Source of the DNA: Streptomyces liangshanensis | Lineage (GTDB): Bacteria; Actinomycetota; Actinomycetes; Streptomycetales; Streptomycetaceae | Reading direction: 5' to 3' | DNA: 64,000 bases | Assembly (NCBI RefSeq): GCF_011694815.1 | Contig: NZ_CP050177.1 | Location: 5,682,001 to 5,746,000, forward strand | In this document: positions 18,427 through 26,702 of the stretch, piece after piece | Layout of the letters: each line of letters opens with the position of its first letter | Numbering within the stretch: the stretch's first letter is position 1 | The notes under the pieces: model-generated | What the model was told of the DNA's origin: nothing | Seen by the model: the letters and a program-made list of their open reading frames with translations, nothing else | Databases searched by the model: none | Position numbers and translations under genes: made by a program

Positions 18427-18473
18427 GCGACTCCGGCGCCCCCGGGCCGTGTGGGGTCCGGGCCGCCCGGGAG

Positions 18474-18491
18474 CCCTGACATCTGTCAGGG
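18474..18491. promoter_or_regulatory. Perfect 8-bp dyad before the small secreted protein gene
   Basis: CCCTGACATCTGTCAGGG has 8-bp arms around TC. It lies 48 nt after the stop of the prim-pol gene and 74 nt before the ATG at 18565. It could be the operator of the secreted protein gene or a weak terminator. TGACA/TGTCA dyads occur as response-regulator sites in actinobacteria; this identification is tentative. Confidence 0.45.
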
Positions 18492-18564
18492 TCGCTCCTG
18501 CCCGCCTCTCTCCTACCCTTTCGCGCAGGACGCCCGGCACAGGGCGGAAGAGAAGGGGCAGGGC

Positions 18565-18897
18565 ATGACAAAACTCTGGAAGGGCGCACTCGTCACCGGA
18601 GCGGCGGGGATCGCTCTGGTCGGCGGCGCCGGTCTCGCGACCGCCTCACCCGCGGCGGCCGCCGAGCGCAACGTGCTGCAATGCAGTGCCTGGGTCGCGG
18701 ACGATCTCGCCATCGGCGACTGCTACAACCCCGGGACGCAGCTGCACGCGTTCTCCGTACGCGCCATCTGCGGCTGGGCCCCCGACGCCTACTCGAACTG
18801 GATCTACGTGAAGCCGGGCACGAGCGCCTCCGTCGGTGTGCGCTGCGGCCCGTTGAGCACCGGCGTCGGCGGCGTGGCGATCGAGTACGGCGGCTGA
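18565..18897 (+). CDS. Small secreted protein with four cysteines
   Basis: 110 residues. A signal peptide (KGALVTGAAGIALVGGAGLATA, cut near SPAAAAE) precedes a mature part of about 75 residues. Four cysteines sit in LQCSA, GDCYN, RAICGWA and RCGPL, likely forming two disulfides, with aromatic-rich segments between them. No family is recognised with confidence. Small disulfide proteins of this kind can be enzyme inhibitors or cell-wall factors, which is inference only. The ATG at 18565 is chosen because the basic n-region MTKLWKG follows it; a purine-rich gaagagaagggg lies upstream. Confidence 0.8.
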   Translation: MTKLWKGALVTGAAGIALVGGAGLATASPAAAAERNVLQCSAWVADDLAIGDCYNPGTQLHAFSVRAICGWAPDAYSNWIYVKPGTSASVGVRCGPLSTGVGGVAIEYGG

Positions 18898-18988
18898 GCG
18901 ATCCGGGACGCCCGGATCGGCGGCGGGGGCGGCGGACCACGGTCCGCCGCCCCCGCCACGTGACCGGACCCCGTGCCCGTACGCCCCG

Positions 18989-19978
18989 TTACGACCCCAC
19001 GGCCCCCGTCACGCCCTGCAAGCGCCCTATGACGTCGACCTGCGCGGCGCCCGACCCGGTGCGGGGGACGGTCACCGCCTGGTTCGACATCCACTCCTTC
19101 GTCAGGGTGTTGGTCACCGTCGTGGTCATCAGCGCCTGAACGTCGGCGCTCACGCGCGGTCGCAGCCCCTTCGCCGCCGTCTGCCGGTCGAAGAAGCGCG
19201 AGGCGAAGAAGACCAGCGCGCCGCCGTCCTTCGTCGCCAGACCCAGCGGGGCGAAGTCCCCGTCCTTCAGGGGCTGGTCGACGTACTGCTGGGTGAACCC
19301 CGGTACCCGCGCCACCTTCTGACGCTCCGTCCGCCACCCGTCGGTGTGCGGCCCCGGCGCGAAGTGCGCGGGCTCACCGGTCTTCAGGTACGAGGTGTAC
19401 TCGTCGCTCAGCACGTTCGGCGCCACCGCGAGGGCCTTGTCGTCGGGGCGTATCGCCTCGCCCCAACCGTCGCCGTCCGTCTTGAACACCGGTACCGCGC
19501 CCGTGGCGATGATCGTCAGGTACGCCACCTCCCACGCGCGGTCGGGGCCGTTGCGTACGAACACCAGCAGCCAGCGGTTGTCCTGCGGCCCGTTGTCGAC
19601 GTCCCGGTTGCTGTCGGTGTCCGCGAGGAAGAACCGCGGCCACCCCGCCTTCTTGGGGATGGTGAACTTCGCGTCGGTCAGTTCCAGCGGTACGTGCCGG
19701 GGATTGCCGTCCGGGTCCGTGACGCTCCGCGACCTCAGGCCCGCCTGGTTGATCGCGCCGAGCGCTCCCGTGACCTGCCCCGCGTCCAGCTCGGGGTCGT
19801 ACGCCCGGTCCGCCGCGTTGTACGCGTCGGTGAAGACCTTCAGCGCCCGCGCGGCCTCACTGCGCTGCGCCGTCGGTACGACCGCCAGCTCCCCGTGCAC
19901 CGTCACGCACCCGCTCGCCGTCAGTGACAGCGACGTGACCGCCGCCAGCCCCACCACTGCCCGCATCGGCCTCATCAT
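18989..19978 (-). CDS. Lipoprotein of unknown function at the end of the efe operon
   Basis: A 329-residue exported protein. The signal peptide ends in lipobox LTASGC (Cys24). The mature part has no recognised enzyme motif; DTDSNRDVDNGPQDNRWLLVFVR and GWRTERQKVARVPGFTQQYVDQPL are notable blocks. It is on the same strand as efeU and starts inside it: the ATG at 19978 lies 122 nt before the efeU stop, in another frame, with gaagg as a possible ribosome site. Later ATGs at 19975 and 19966 still overlap. Co-transcription with the iron-uptake genes is expected, but a role in iron uptake is not shown. Confidence 0.82.
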   Translation of the reverse strand: MMRPMRAVVGLAAVTSLSLTASGCVTVHGELAVVPTAQRSEAARALKVFTDAYNAADRAYDPELDAGQVTGALGAINQAGLRSRSVTDPDGNPRHVPLELTDAKFTIPKKAGWPRFFLADTDSNRDVDNGPQDNRWLLVFVRNGPDRAWEVAYLTIIATGAVPVFKTDGDGWGEAIRPDDKALAVAPNVLSDEYTSYLKTGEPAHFAPGPHTDGWRTERQKVARVPGFTQQYVDQPLKDGDFAPLGLATKDGGALVFFASRFFDRQTAAKGLRPRVSADVQALMTTTVTNTLTKEWMSNQAVTVPRTGSGAAQVDVIGRLQGVTGAVGS

Positions 19979-20828
19979 CGGTCGCCTTCTGCTCCTCGGC
20001 CCCGGCCCCGCCTCCAACTGACCGTCCGAACCATACCGGGGCCAGGAACAGCGCGAGTGTCGGGATCAGGTAGACGAGCCACACGACGAGCTGGACCACG
20101 GTGGGATCGGGCTGGAAGTTGAAGACGCCCTTGAGGAGCGTCCCGTACCAACTGTCCGGCGGGATCGTGGAGCTGATGTCGAAGGCCTTGTCCGACAACC
20201 CGCCGATGTGGTCGGCCTCCTGGAGGTCGTGCACCCCGTACGCCAGCACACCCGCCGCGACGACGACCAGCATCCCGCCGGTCCAGGTGAAGAACTTCGC
20301 CAGGTTGATCCGCAGCGCGCCCCGGTAGAAGAGCCAGCCCAGCACGACGGCCGTACCGAGCCCCAACAGCACGCCGATCAGCGGCTCGTACGTGCCGTCC
20401 TGCGACGCGCGCACCGACGCCCAGACGAACAGCGCCGTCTCCAGGCCTTCCCGCCCCACCGCCAGGAACGCCGTCGCGACCAGCGCGCCCGTGCCCATCG
20501 CCAGCGCCGCGTCGAGCTTGGCCCCCAGGTCCGCCTTGAGGTGGCGGGCCGTGCGCCGCATCCAGAAGACCATCCACGTCACCAGGCACACCGCGAGGAT
20601 CGACAGCGAACCCCCCAGCGTCTCCTGCGCCTCGAACGTCAGCTCCTGCGCCCCGTACTCGAGCCCGAAGCCGAAGGCCAGCGCGAGCACCACCGCGACC
20701 GAGATCCCGATCCAGATGGGCCGCAGCGCGTCACGCCGACCCGTCTTCACCAGGTACGCCACAAGGATGCAGACGACGAGACTGGCCTCCAGGCCTTCTC
20801 GCAGACCGATCAGGTAATTGCCGAACAC
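19857..20828 (-). CDS. efeU: FTR1 family high-affinity iron permease EfeU
   Basis: A 323-residue inner-membrane protein with seven predicted helices. Both ferric-binding motifs are present: REGLEASLV (from residue 10) and REGLETALF. It imports ferric iron delivered by EfeO/EfeB. The GTG at 20828 (VFGNYLIGLREGLE) follows GGAAGGGA. The last 45 or so residues after the final helix are Gly/Asp/Arg-rich and lie wholly in the overlap with the next gene; they are not conserved in the family. It is the third gene of efeO-efeB-efeU, 28 nt after efeB. Confidence 0.93.
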   Translation of the reverse strand: MFGNYLIGLREGLEASLVVCILVAYLVKTGRRDALRPIWIGISVAVVLALAFGFGLEYGAQELTFEAQETLGGSLSILAVCLVTWMVFWMRRTARHLKADLGAKLDAALAMGTGALVATAFLAVGREGLETALFVWASVRASQDGTYEPLIGVLLGLGTAVVLGWLFYRGALRINLAKFFTWTGGMLVVVAAGVLAYGVHDLQEADHIGGLSDKAFDISSTIPPDSWYGTLLKGVFNFQPDPTVVQLVVWLVYLIPTLALFLAPVWFGRSVGGGAGAEEQKATDDEADAGSGGAGGGHVAVTDGERVRDGARGAGGRTDGAAQ

Positions 20829-20856
20829 GGTGGGTCCCTTCCGCTCTCTCTGCCGC

Positions 20857-22212
20857 TCAGGAGACCAGCGCCCGGCCCCACCAGTCGCCCGTGTCCCGGA
20901 CGCCCGGCGGGACCGCGAAGACCGCTGAACCCACGTGCTGGATGTACTCGTTGAGCGCGTCGGAACGCGCCAGTGACTGCTGTACGGGGATGAACGCGTC
21001 CCGCACGTCCCGCTGGTAGGCCAGGAAGAACAGGCCCGCGTCGAGGCGGCCGAGCCCGTCCGTACCATCCGTGAAGGAGTAGCCGCGCCGCAGCATCCGC
21101 ACCCCGTGGTGCGCGTCCGGGTGCGCGAGGCGCACATGCGCGGTCGGCAGCATCGCCTTGAGGTTCGGCTTGTCGTGCTCGTGCGCCTTGCCGACCGGCG
21201 CGCCCTCGCCCTTGTCCCGGCCGAAGATGTCCTCCTGCTCCTGGAGGGAGGTGCGGTCCCAGCTCTCGATCCGCATCGAGATCCGGCGCGCGACCAGGTA
21301 GGAGCCGCCGGCCAGCCAGCCGGCCCCGTCCTTCGCGGACACCCAGACGTGCCGGTCGAGCGCGGCCGGGTCCGCCCCGTCGATGTTCTCGGTGCCGTCC
21401 TTGAACCCGAAGAGGTTACGGGGGGTCTGGGCACCCGGCGTCGTCGACGACGTCTTGCCGAAGCCCAGTTGGGACCAGCGCACCGCGACCTTGCCGAAGC
21501 CGATGCGCGCCAGGTTGCGGATGGCGTGCACGGCGACCTGCGGATCGTCCGCGCACGCCTGCACGCACAGGTCGCCGCCGGTGCGCGCCGGGTCCAGGTT
21601 GTCGCCGGGGAACCCCGGCAGGTCCACCAGCGCGTCGGGCCGCCGGTCCGCGAGGCCGAACCGGTTCTCGGCGAAGAGCGAGGGGCCGAAGCCGACCGTC
21701 AGCGAGAGCCGCGACGGCTTGAGCCCCAGCGCCTCGCCCGTGTCGTCGGGCGGCGCCTCGGCGACCCCGCCGTACGCGCCCTCTCCGATCGTCCGGCCCG
21801 CCGTCATCCGCTCGGCGGCCCGCGTCCAGTCCTTGAGGAGCTGGACCAGCTCGGCGCGGTCCTTCGTCGTCACGTCGAACGAGGCGAAGTGCAGGCGGTC
21901 CTGGACGGCGGTGGCGATGCCCGCCTGGTGCGTCCCGTGGAACGGGACCGCCGCGCCGCTCTCCGCGGCGGGCTCGATCCGGTCCCCGCCGCGCACCGCC
22001 GCGACGGTGCCCCCGGCCGCGACGGCACCGAGCGCGAGCCCGGCCCCGCCCCAGCCGAGGAGGGCACGCCGGGAGGGCGCGGCGCCGCTGTCGGCGGCGT
22101 CAGTGGCGCTCCCGGCACCGGCGGCGGTCCCGGGGCCCGCCCCTTCGGTGGCCTCCGGGGAGCCCTCGGTGGTCTGGTCGTCCACGGCGTGCCCATCCCC
22201 TGCTCGATGCAT
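20857..22212 (-). CDS. efeB: DyP-type peroxidase / deferrochelatase EfeB
   Basis: A 451-residue Tat-exported heme peroxidase. SRRALLGWGGAG (about residue 48) begins the Tat signal. The DyP signature GFKDGTENI supplies the distal Asp, and the heme-ligand region HHGVRMLRRGYSFTDG is intact. It oxidises ferrous to ferric iron for EfeU or releases iron from heme. The ATG at 22212 has no ribosome site; a GTG at 22185 preceded by aggggatggg is an alternative and would still keep the Tat signal. It is the second gene of the operon, 35 nt after efeO. Confidence 0.93.
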   Translation of the reverse strand: MHRAGDGHAVDDQTTEGSPEATEGAGPGTAAGAGSATDAADSGAAPSRRALLGWGGAGLALGAVAAGGTVAAVRGGDRIEPAAESGAAVPFHGTHQAGIATAVQDRLHFASFDVTTKDRAELVQLLKDWTRAAERMTAGRTIGEGAYGGVAEAPPDDTGEALGLKPSRLSLTVGFGPSLFAENRFGLADRRPDALVDLPGFPGDNLDPARTGGDLCVQACADDPQVAVHAIRNLARIGFGKVAVRWSQLGFGKTSSTTPGAQTPRNLFGFKDGTENIDGADPAALDRHVWVSAKDGAGWLAGGSYLVARRISMRIESWDRTSLQEQEDIFGRDKGEGAPVGKAHEHDKPNLKAMLPTAHVRLAHPDAHHGVRMLRRGYSFTDGTDGLGRLDAGLFFLAYQRDVRDAFIPVQQSLARSDALNEYIQHVGSAVFAVPPGVRDTGDWWGRALVS

Positions 22213-22247
22213 GACTTCGTGATGACGTGATGACGTGACGAGGCCGA

Positions 22248-23390
22248 CTACTTGACGACGGCGGCGGCGAGCCGGGAGAGCGGCTCCGCGAGCGCGTTCA
22301 CCGCGTCCGACAGCTCCTTGCGCTGCGGCTCGCGGACCGTGTCGTACGAGACGAACTCGCCCGAACCGGCCCCGCCCGCGCGGTACTTGTCGAGCAGCGT
22401 GTTCAACGCGGCGAACTGCTTGCCCAACTCGGTCACCAGCGCCGCGTCGTTCTTCACCGCGACCGGCTTGAGCAGCTCGTACGACTGCTGCGCCCCCTCG
22501 ACGTTGGCCTTGAAGTCGACCAGGTCGGTGTGGCTGTAGCGGTCCTCCTCGCCGGTGATCTTGCCGGCGGCGACCTCGTCGAGCAGTTCCTTGGCGCCGT
22601 TGGCCATGGAGGTCGGCGTGATGACGGCCGTGCCGACGCGCTTCTGCCAGTCGGCCAGGTCCTTGTCCAGCTCGTCCGCGAGGCCCGGGGCGTCCGGGCT
22701 CAGCTTCTTGTCCTGCCAGAGTTCCTTCTCCAGCCGGTGCCAGCCGGTCCACTTCTGGCCCTTCTCCAGGCCGTCCGCGCGGGTGTCGACCAACGGGTCG
22801 ATGTCACCGAAGGATTCGGCGACGGGCTCGGTGCGCTCCCAGCCGACGCGGGAGGGCGCGTACGCCTTCTTCGCCCCCTCGATGTCACCGGCGCGCACGG
22901 CGTCGGTGAAGACCTTCACCTTCGGCAGCGTCGCGTCGGCCTGCTCCTGGGCGTACTTGCGGTACGCGGCGACCGCGGCGTCCTTCTCCGGGCTGCGCGC
23001 GGCGGCCGTACCGCCGGTGACGGTGACCTTCTGCCGGATGCCGTCGCCCTTCATGCCGGGCTTGCAGGCGATTTCGTACGACCCCGACTTCACCTCGGCG
23101 GTCAGCGTGGCCTTGGTGCCGGGGCCGATGTTCTCCCGCTCGGTGACGATCCGGTCGTCCGGGAAGAGGAGGTAGACCTCGGTGACCTTCGAGCCCTTGT
23201 TCTCGACGGCCAACTCGACGTGGCCCGAGGGGAACTCCTTCTTCGACACGTCGCACGAGGTGTCGTCCGCCGTGACCCGGACCGCGCCGGCGGCTGCCTT
23301 GGAGTCGCTCTTCTCGGTACATCCCGTGACGGCGGTCAGGGCGGCCACCGCGGCGATCGCGGAGACGACGGAGAGGCGGGCAGGGCGCAT
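22248..23390 (-). CDS. efeO: Iron uptake system lipoprotein EfeO (cupredoxin + M75)
   Basis: A 380-residue exported lipoprotein. Lipobox TAVTGC puts the lipid on Cys24. A cupredoxin-like domain (about residues 35-120) is followed by an imelysin/M75 helical domain. The metal-site motif HxxE is seen as WHRLEKELW. It binds periplasmic/extracellular iron and hands it to EfeU. The start at 23390 is chosen because a GGAG lies 6-9 nt upstream and the signal peptide begins there. It is the first gene of the operon, with an iron-box-like site about 100 bp upstream. Confidence 0.93.
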   Translation of the reverse strand: MRPARLSVVSAIAAVAALTAVTGCTEKSDSKAAAGAVRVTADDTSCDVSKKEFPSGHVELAVENKGSKVTEVYLLFPDDRIVTERENIGPGTKATLTAEVKSGSYEIACKPGMKGDGIRQKVTVTGGTAAARSPEKDAAVAAYRKYAQEQADATLPKVKVFTDAVRAGDIEGAKKAYAPSRVGWERTEPVAESFGDIDPLVDTRADGLEKGQKWTGWHRLEKELWQDKKLSPDAPGLADELDKDLADWQKRVGTAVITPTSMANGAKELLDEVAAGKITGEEDRYSHTDLVDFKANVEGAQQSYELLKPVAVKNDAALVTELGKQFAALNTLLDKYRAGGAGSGEFVSYDTVREPQRKELSDAVNALAEPLSRLAAAVVK

Positions 23391-23484
23391 ACGGGACTCC
23401 ACAAGAGCGAGGGCAGACGAGGGCGGCTACGGCAGGGGACGACAGGGACGACAGGGACGGGAACGGCGGTGAGGCAGACCTAAC

Positions 23485-23503
23485 TTAACCAAGGCTTACC
23501 TGG
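23485..23503 (-). promoter_or_regulatory. Iron box (DmdR/IdeR-like) upstream of efeO
   Basis: Read on the minus strand the site is CCAGGTAAGCCTTGGTTAA, which by eye matches 14 of 19 positions of the actinobacterial consensus TWAGGTWAGSCTWACCTWA. It is 95-113 bp before the efeO start, the expected place for iron-dependent repression. A second half-site, taacttaacc, sits beside it. The 331-bp gap between efeO and the divergent PhzF gene holds nothing else recognisable. Confidence 0.6.
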
Positions 23504-23721
23504 CTTTTCGCCCTTCGTCCAGTGACACGGATCTCAGTCCGCGTGGCCGGACACGGCCTGGTCACAGGCGCTCCACGGTCAGGTCATGGACGGGTCAAGT
23601 GCGGGTCAAGGTGTCCATTTCGCCTGTTTCGGGGGGCCGTTCGCCGGGCCGGTCCCGGGGTGGTTGCTCAGGGCCGATGTCCTGTTCGAAAGAGCGGGGC
23701 CCCGGGTGTTTGAATGCGCGG

Positions 23722-24375
23722 GTGAATGACATCGACGTACTCAGCGTCTTCTGCGCGGCCGACGGCCGGCACGGCAACACCCTCGGTGTCGTGCGCGAGG
23801 GGCGGCGGCACCCCCGGCGCGCCGACCGGCAGGCGATCGCCGCCGAACTCGGCTACAGCGAGACCGTGTTCGTCGACGACCCCGAGCGCGGTGTGGTCGA
23901 CATCTACACCCCGGGCCTGCGGCTGCCGTTCGCCGGCCACCCCCTCGTGGGGACGGCCTGGCTGCTCGACCTGGAATCCGTGAACCCGCCCGCGGGCGAG
24001 GTGTGGGTGCGCCAGGACGGCGAGTTCACCTGGATCACCGCCCGCCCCGAATGGGCGCCGCCGCGGATCCTCCGGCAGTACGGCTCCGTGGCCGAGGTCG
24101 ACGCCCTGCCCGCCCCGCCGCCCGGCGAGGGCTGGCTCTACGCCTGGGCGTGGCAGGACGAGGCGGCCGGACGGGTCAGGGCACGCGCCTTCCCGCGCCG
24201 CGACGACGGCATCGCGGAGGACGAGGCGACGGGCGCGGCGGCGCTGCTGCTCACCGAACAGCTGGGCCGCGCGCTGAACATCACGCAGGGCCGGGGCTCC
24301 CAGATCCTCACCGCGCCCGCGCCCCGGGGCGAGATCGAGATCGGCGGCCGGGTCCGCCTGCACCGGACTCACTGA
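23722..24375 (+). CDS. PhzF family protein (second copy in the window)
   Basis: A 217-residue protein, shorter than the usual 280-300. It keeps the N-terminal block RHGNTLGVVREG, a catalytic-Glu-type block AELGYSETVFVDD, PFAGHPLVGTAWLL and the C-terminal DEATGAAALLLTEQLG. Loss of part of the central region suggests a compact subfamily. It is probably cytoplasmic, substrate unknown. The GTG at 23722 is the best start; it has only weak ribosome-site support. It is divergent from efeO and converges on the heme oxygenase gene. Confidence 0.82.
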   Translation: MNDIDVLSVFCAADGRHGNTLGVVREGRRHPRRADRQAIAAELGYSETVFVDDPERGVVDIYTPGLRLPFAGHPLVGTAWLLDLESVNPPAGEVWVRQDGEFTWITARPEWAPPRILRQYGSVAEVDALPAPPPGEGWLYAWAWQDEAAGRVRARAFPRRDDGIAEDEATGAAALLLTEQLGRALNITQGRGSQILTAPAPRGEIEIGGRVRLHRTH

Positions 24376-24426
24376 GGGCCGGCCGGGCGGGGCGGGCAGG
24401 CGTGTCGCCCGTCCGCCCGGCCCGAA

Positions 24427-24507
24427 CGTCATACGCGCCGCCGGGCCTCGTACGGTCATACGGGCCGCCGGGCCTCGTACGGTCATACGCGCCGCCGGGC
24501 CCCGCAC
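24427..24507. repeat. Three tandem 27-nt repeats between converging genes
   Basis: Units start at 24427, 24454 and 24481 with gtcatacgcgccgccggg and end in cctcgtacg; the third is slightly changed. They fill the gap between the PhzF and heme oxygenase stop codons. No strong hairpin with a T-run is present, so a terminator role is not evident. Confidence 0.85.
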
Positions 24508-24508
24508 C

Positions 24509-25198
24509 TCACGCGCTGCGCGGGAACCGCTCACCCAGCTCGCGGAAGACCGCGCCGTTGAAGTCGAACGCCCGCTTGCACTCGTCGACGATCCGCTGCT
24601 TCTCCAGGTCGTCGGCCGCCACCGCGTCCAGCAGCTCGCGGTACTCGCGCTTGAACGCGGCCGGGTTCGGGATCCCCTCGAACACGTAGAAGCGCACCCC
24701 GTCCCCCTTCCGTGCGAAGCCCCAGGCCTTCTCGGCCCGGTCGCGGATGATCTGGCCGCCCGACAGGTCGCCCAGGTAGCGGGTGTAGTGGTGCGCCACG
24801 TATCCGCCGGGCCACACGCGGGCGCACTCCTCCACCCGGGCCGCGTACGCGGCGGTCGCGGGAAGTGGTTCCAGGCCCGTACGCCATCCCGTACCGCACA
24901 GATGCGCCAGGTCGCGTTCCAGCTCCGGGGTACGCGCCAGCTCGCGCCGGACGAACGGGCCGGCGACCGGATCGTCCGCCAGCGCCTCCGACGCGCCTTC
25001 CAGCGCCCGGTAGACGAACCACAACTGCTGCGTGTAGCGGGTGTACGCGTCCACGCCGAGCCGCCCGCCCAGCAGGTCGCCCATGAACGGGGAGGTCTCG
25101 GCCTGGGTGTGCTGCTCGTGCGACGCGACACGGATCAGGGTGGAGAAGGGCGTGGGCGGTGTGGGCGGTGTACCGACGGTGACGGCGTGTGCGTCCAA
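24509..25198 (-). CDS. Heme oxygenase (biliverdin-producing)
   Basis: A 229-residue soluble enzyme that opens heme with O2 to give biliverdin, CO and ferrous iron. The axial histidine is in EQHTQAE (about residue 30), and the distal helix glycine motif is GDLSGGQIIRDR. The TTG at 25198 is preferred because GGAGG is exactly placed (25205-25209) and the family N-terminus follows. It has its own iron-box palindrome upstream, so expression should rise when iron is low. With the nearby efe operon, this would free iron from heme. Confidence 0.92.
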   Translation of the reverse strand: MDAHAVTVGTPPTPPTPFSTLIRVASHEQHTQAETSPFMGDLLGGRLGVDAYTRYTQQLWFVYRALEGASEALADDPVAGPFVRRELARTPELERDLAHLCGTGWRTGLEPLPATAAYAARVEECARVWPGGYVAHHYTRYLGDLSGGQIIRDRAEKAWGFARKGDGVRFYVFEGIPNPAAFKREYRELLDAVAADDLEKQRIVDECKRAFDFNGAVFRELGERFPRSA

Positions 25199-25280
25199 GG
25201 CGGGCCTCCGGGGACCGAGGGGGACGGGAGCACCGGAAGTGCCCACGGCGGCAGCGCAGGGGCTTGCCACCACGGATACT

Positions 25281-25299
25281 CATACTTAGGCTTACCTAA
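25281..25299. promoter_or_regulatory. Iron box (DmdR/IdeR-like) upstream of heme oxygenase
   Basis: The site contains the dyad ACTTAGG-CTTA-CCTAAGT (25284-25301), with perfect 7-bp arms, and matches 14 of 19 iron-box consensus positions by eye. It is 83-101 bp before the TTG of the heme oxygenase gene. It is one of the few AT-rich spots in this region. Confidence 0.68.
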
Positions 25300-25414
25300 G
25301 TCAAGTGGTTCCCGACGTCCTGTCGGTAAAACGCTACCCGCGTCCCACCAGGGACGCTCGCGCTCGGAGGCCGCCCGGGAAGGGCCGGAAGGGCCGGGGG
25401 AGGGCCGGAAAAGG

Positions 25415-26272
25415 TCAGGGAAGCGTGAGGATCTCCGCGCCGGTGTCCGTCACCACGAGGGTGTGCTCGAACTGCGCCGACCGCTTGCGGTCCTTGGTCA
25501 CGACCGTCCAGCCGTCGTCCCACATGTCGTGCTCGTACGTACCGAGAGTGAGCATCGGCTCGATGGTGAAGGTCATGCCGGGGCGGATGACGGTCGTCGC
25601 GTGCGGGCTGTCGTAGTGCGGGACGATCAGCCCGGAGTGGAAGGACGTGTTGATCCCGTGCCCGGTGAAGTCCCTGACGACGCCGTAGCCGAAGCGCTTG
25701 GCGTACGACTCGATGACCCGCCCGATCACGTTGAGCTGGCGTCCGGGACGCACGGCCTTGATCGCGCGGTTCAGCGCCTCACGGGTCCGCTCGACGAGCA
25801 GTTTCGACTCCTCGTCGACGTCGCCGCAGAAGTAGGTGGCGTTGTTGTCGCCGTGCACCCCGCCGATGTACGCGGTGACGTCCAGGTTCACGATGTCCCC
25901 GTCGCGGAGCACCGTGGAGTCCGGGATGCCGTGGCAGATGACCTCGTTGACCGAGGTGCAGAGCGACTTGGGGAAGCCGCGGTAGCCGAGGGTCGAGGGG
26001 TAGGCGCCGTGGTCGCACATGTAGGCGTGGGCGACCCGGTCCAGCTCGTCGGTCGTCACCCCCGGCGCGATGTGCTTGGCGGCCTCCTCCATCGCCCGCG
26101 CGGCGATGCGCCCCGCGATCCGCATCAGCTCAATCGTTTCGGCGGATTGGATCTCGGGCCCGGTGTACGGGGTAGGAGCGGGTTTCCCGACGTATTCGGG
26201 GCGCCGGATGTTTCCGGGAACGGAGCGTGCGGGAGAGAGCTCCCCTGGTACGAGCAGCGACTGGCCAGACAT
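25415..26272 (-). CDS. map: Type I methionine aminopeptidase
   Basis: 285 residues. It removes the N-terminal Met from new proteins using two divalent metals. Metal ligands and active-site blocks are visible: [28 protein letters not shown] (Asp pair), [11 protein letters not shown] and TIEPMLTLG, and the C-terminal ORF end retains the last Glu region. The N-terminal extension (about 35 residues with [18 protein letters not shown]) is typical of the actinobacterial class. The ATG at 26272 matches family length. It stands alone on its strand. Confidence 0.95.
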   Translation of the reverse strand: MSGQSLLVPGELSPARSVPGNIRRPEYVGKPAPTPYTGPEIQSAETIELMRIAGRIAARAMEEAAKHIAPGVTTDELDRVAHAYMCDHGAYPSTLGYRGFPKSLCTSVNEVICHGIPDSTVLRDGDIVNLDVTAYIGGVHGDNNATYFCGDVDEESKLLVERTREALNRAIKAVRPGRQLNVIGRVIESYAKRFGYGVVRDFTGHGINTSFHSGLIVPHYDSPHATTVIRPGMTFTIEPMLTLGTYEHDMWDDGWTVVTKDRKRSAQFEHTLVVTDTGAEILTLP

Positions 26273-26402
26273 GCCAGCGAGTCTAACCAGCGTCACGACG
26301 ACGGTCCGGGGGCAGCATGGCGTCAGGGACGTGAGGGACGACGACGTCATCGACGACGGCGCGCACGACGGCACGGACGACGAAGAGGAAAGGGAGCCGG
26401 GG

Positions 26403-26624
26403 ATGGCCCTGTTCAAGAAGCGCACGGTCGGCAAGCCGGGCGAGTGGTACTACTGCCTGGAGCACGGCAAGGTCGAGGAGGGCCCCGAGTGCCCGGCCAA
26501 GGACCGCTTCGGCCCCTACGCGTCCCGCCAGGAGGCGGAACACGCGATGGACACGGCGAAGGAGCGGAACGCGGACTGGGAGAACGACCCGAAGTGGCAC
26601 GACAAGCCGGGTGACAAGGGGTAG
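26403..26624 (+). CDS. Small conserved actinobacterial protein (SPOR-like annotation), unknown
   Basis: 73 residues, very hydrophilic: [21 protein letters not shown] at the start, then [21 protein letters not shown] and a Trp/Asp/Lys-rich tail. Two cysteines and two histidines ([14 protein letters not shown]) could bind metal. The GPY-x-S/T-xx-EAE-A pattern resembles the SPOR-type helix start by which such proteins are often named; no peptidoglycan role is shown. The ATG at 26403 follows gggagccgggg. Confidence 0.78.
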   Translation: MALFKKRTVGKPGEWYYCLEHGKVEEGPECPAKDRFGPYASRQEAEHAMDTAKERNADWENDPKWHDKPGDKG

Positions 26625-26702
26625 GGCGGCCTGTCCGGCGGCGGGGGGAGTGCGTACGGTCTCCGGGCCGCGCACCCGGAGTGCGCCCGCCCCCCCCGCC
26701 CC

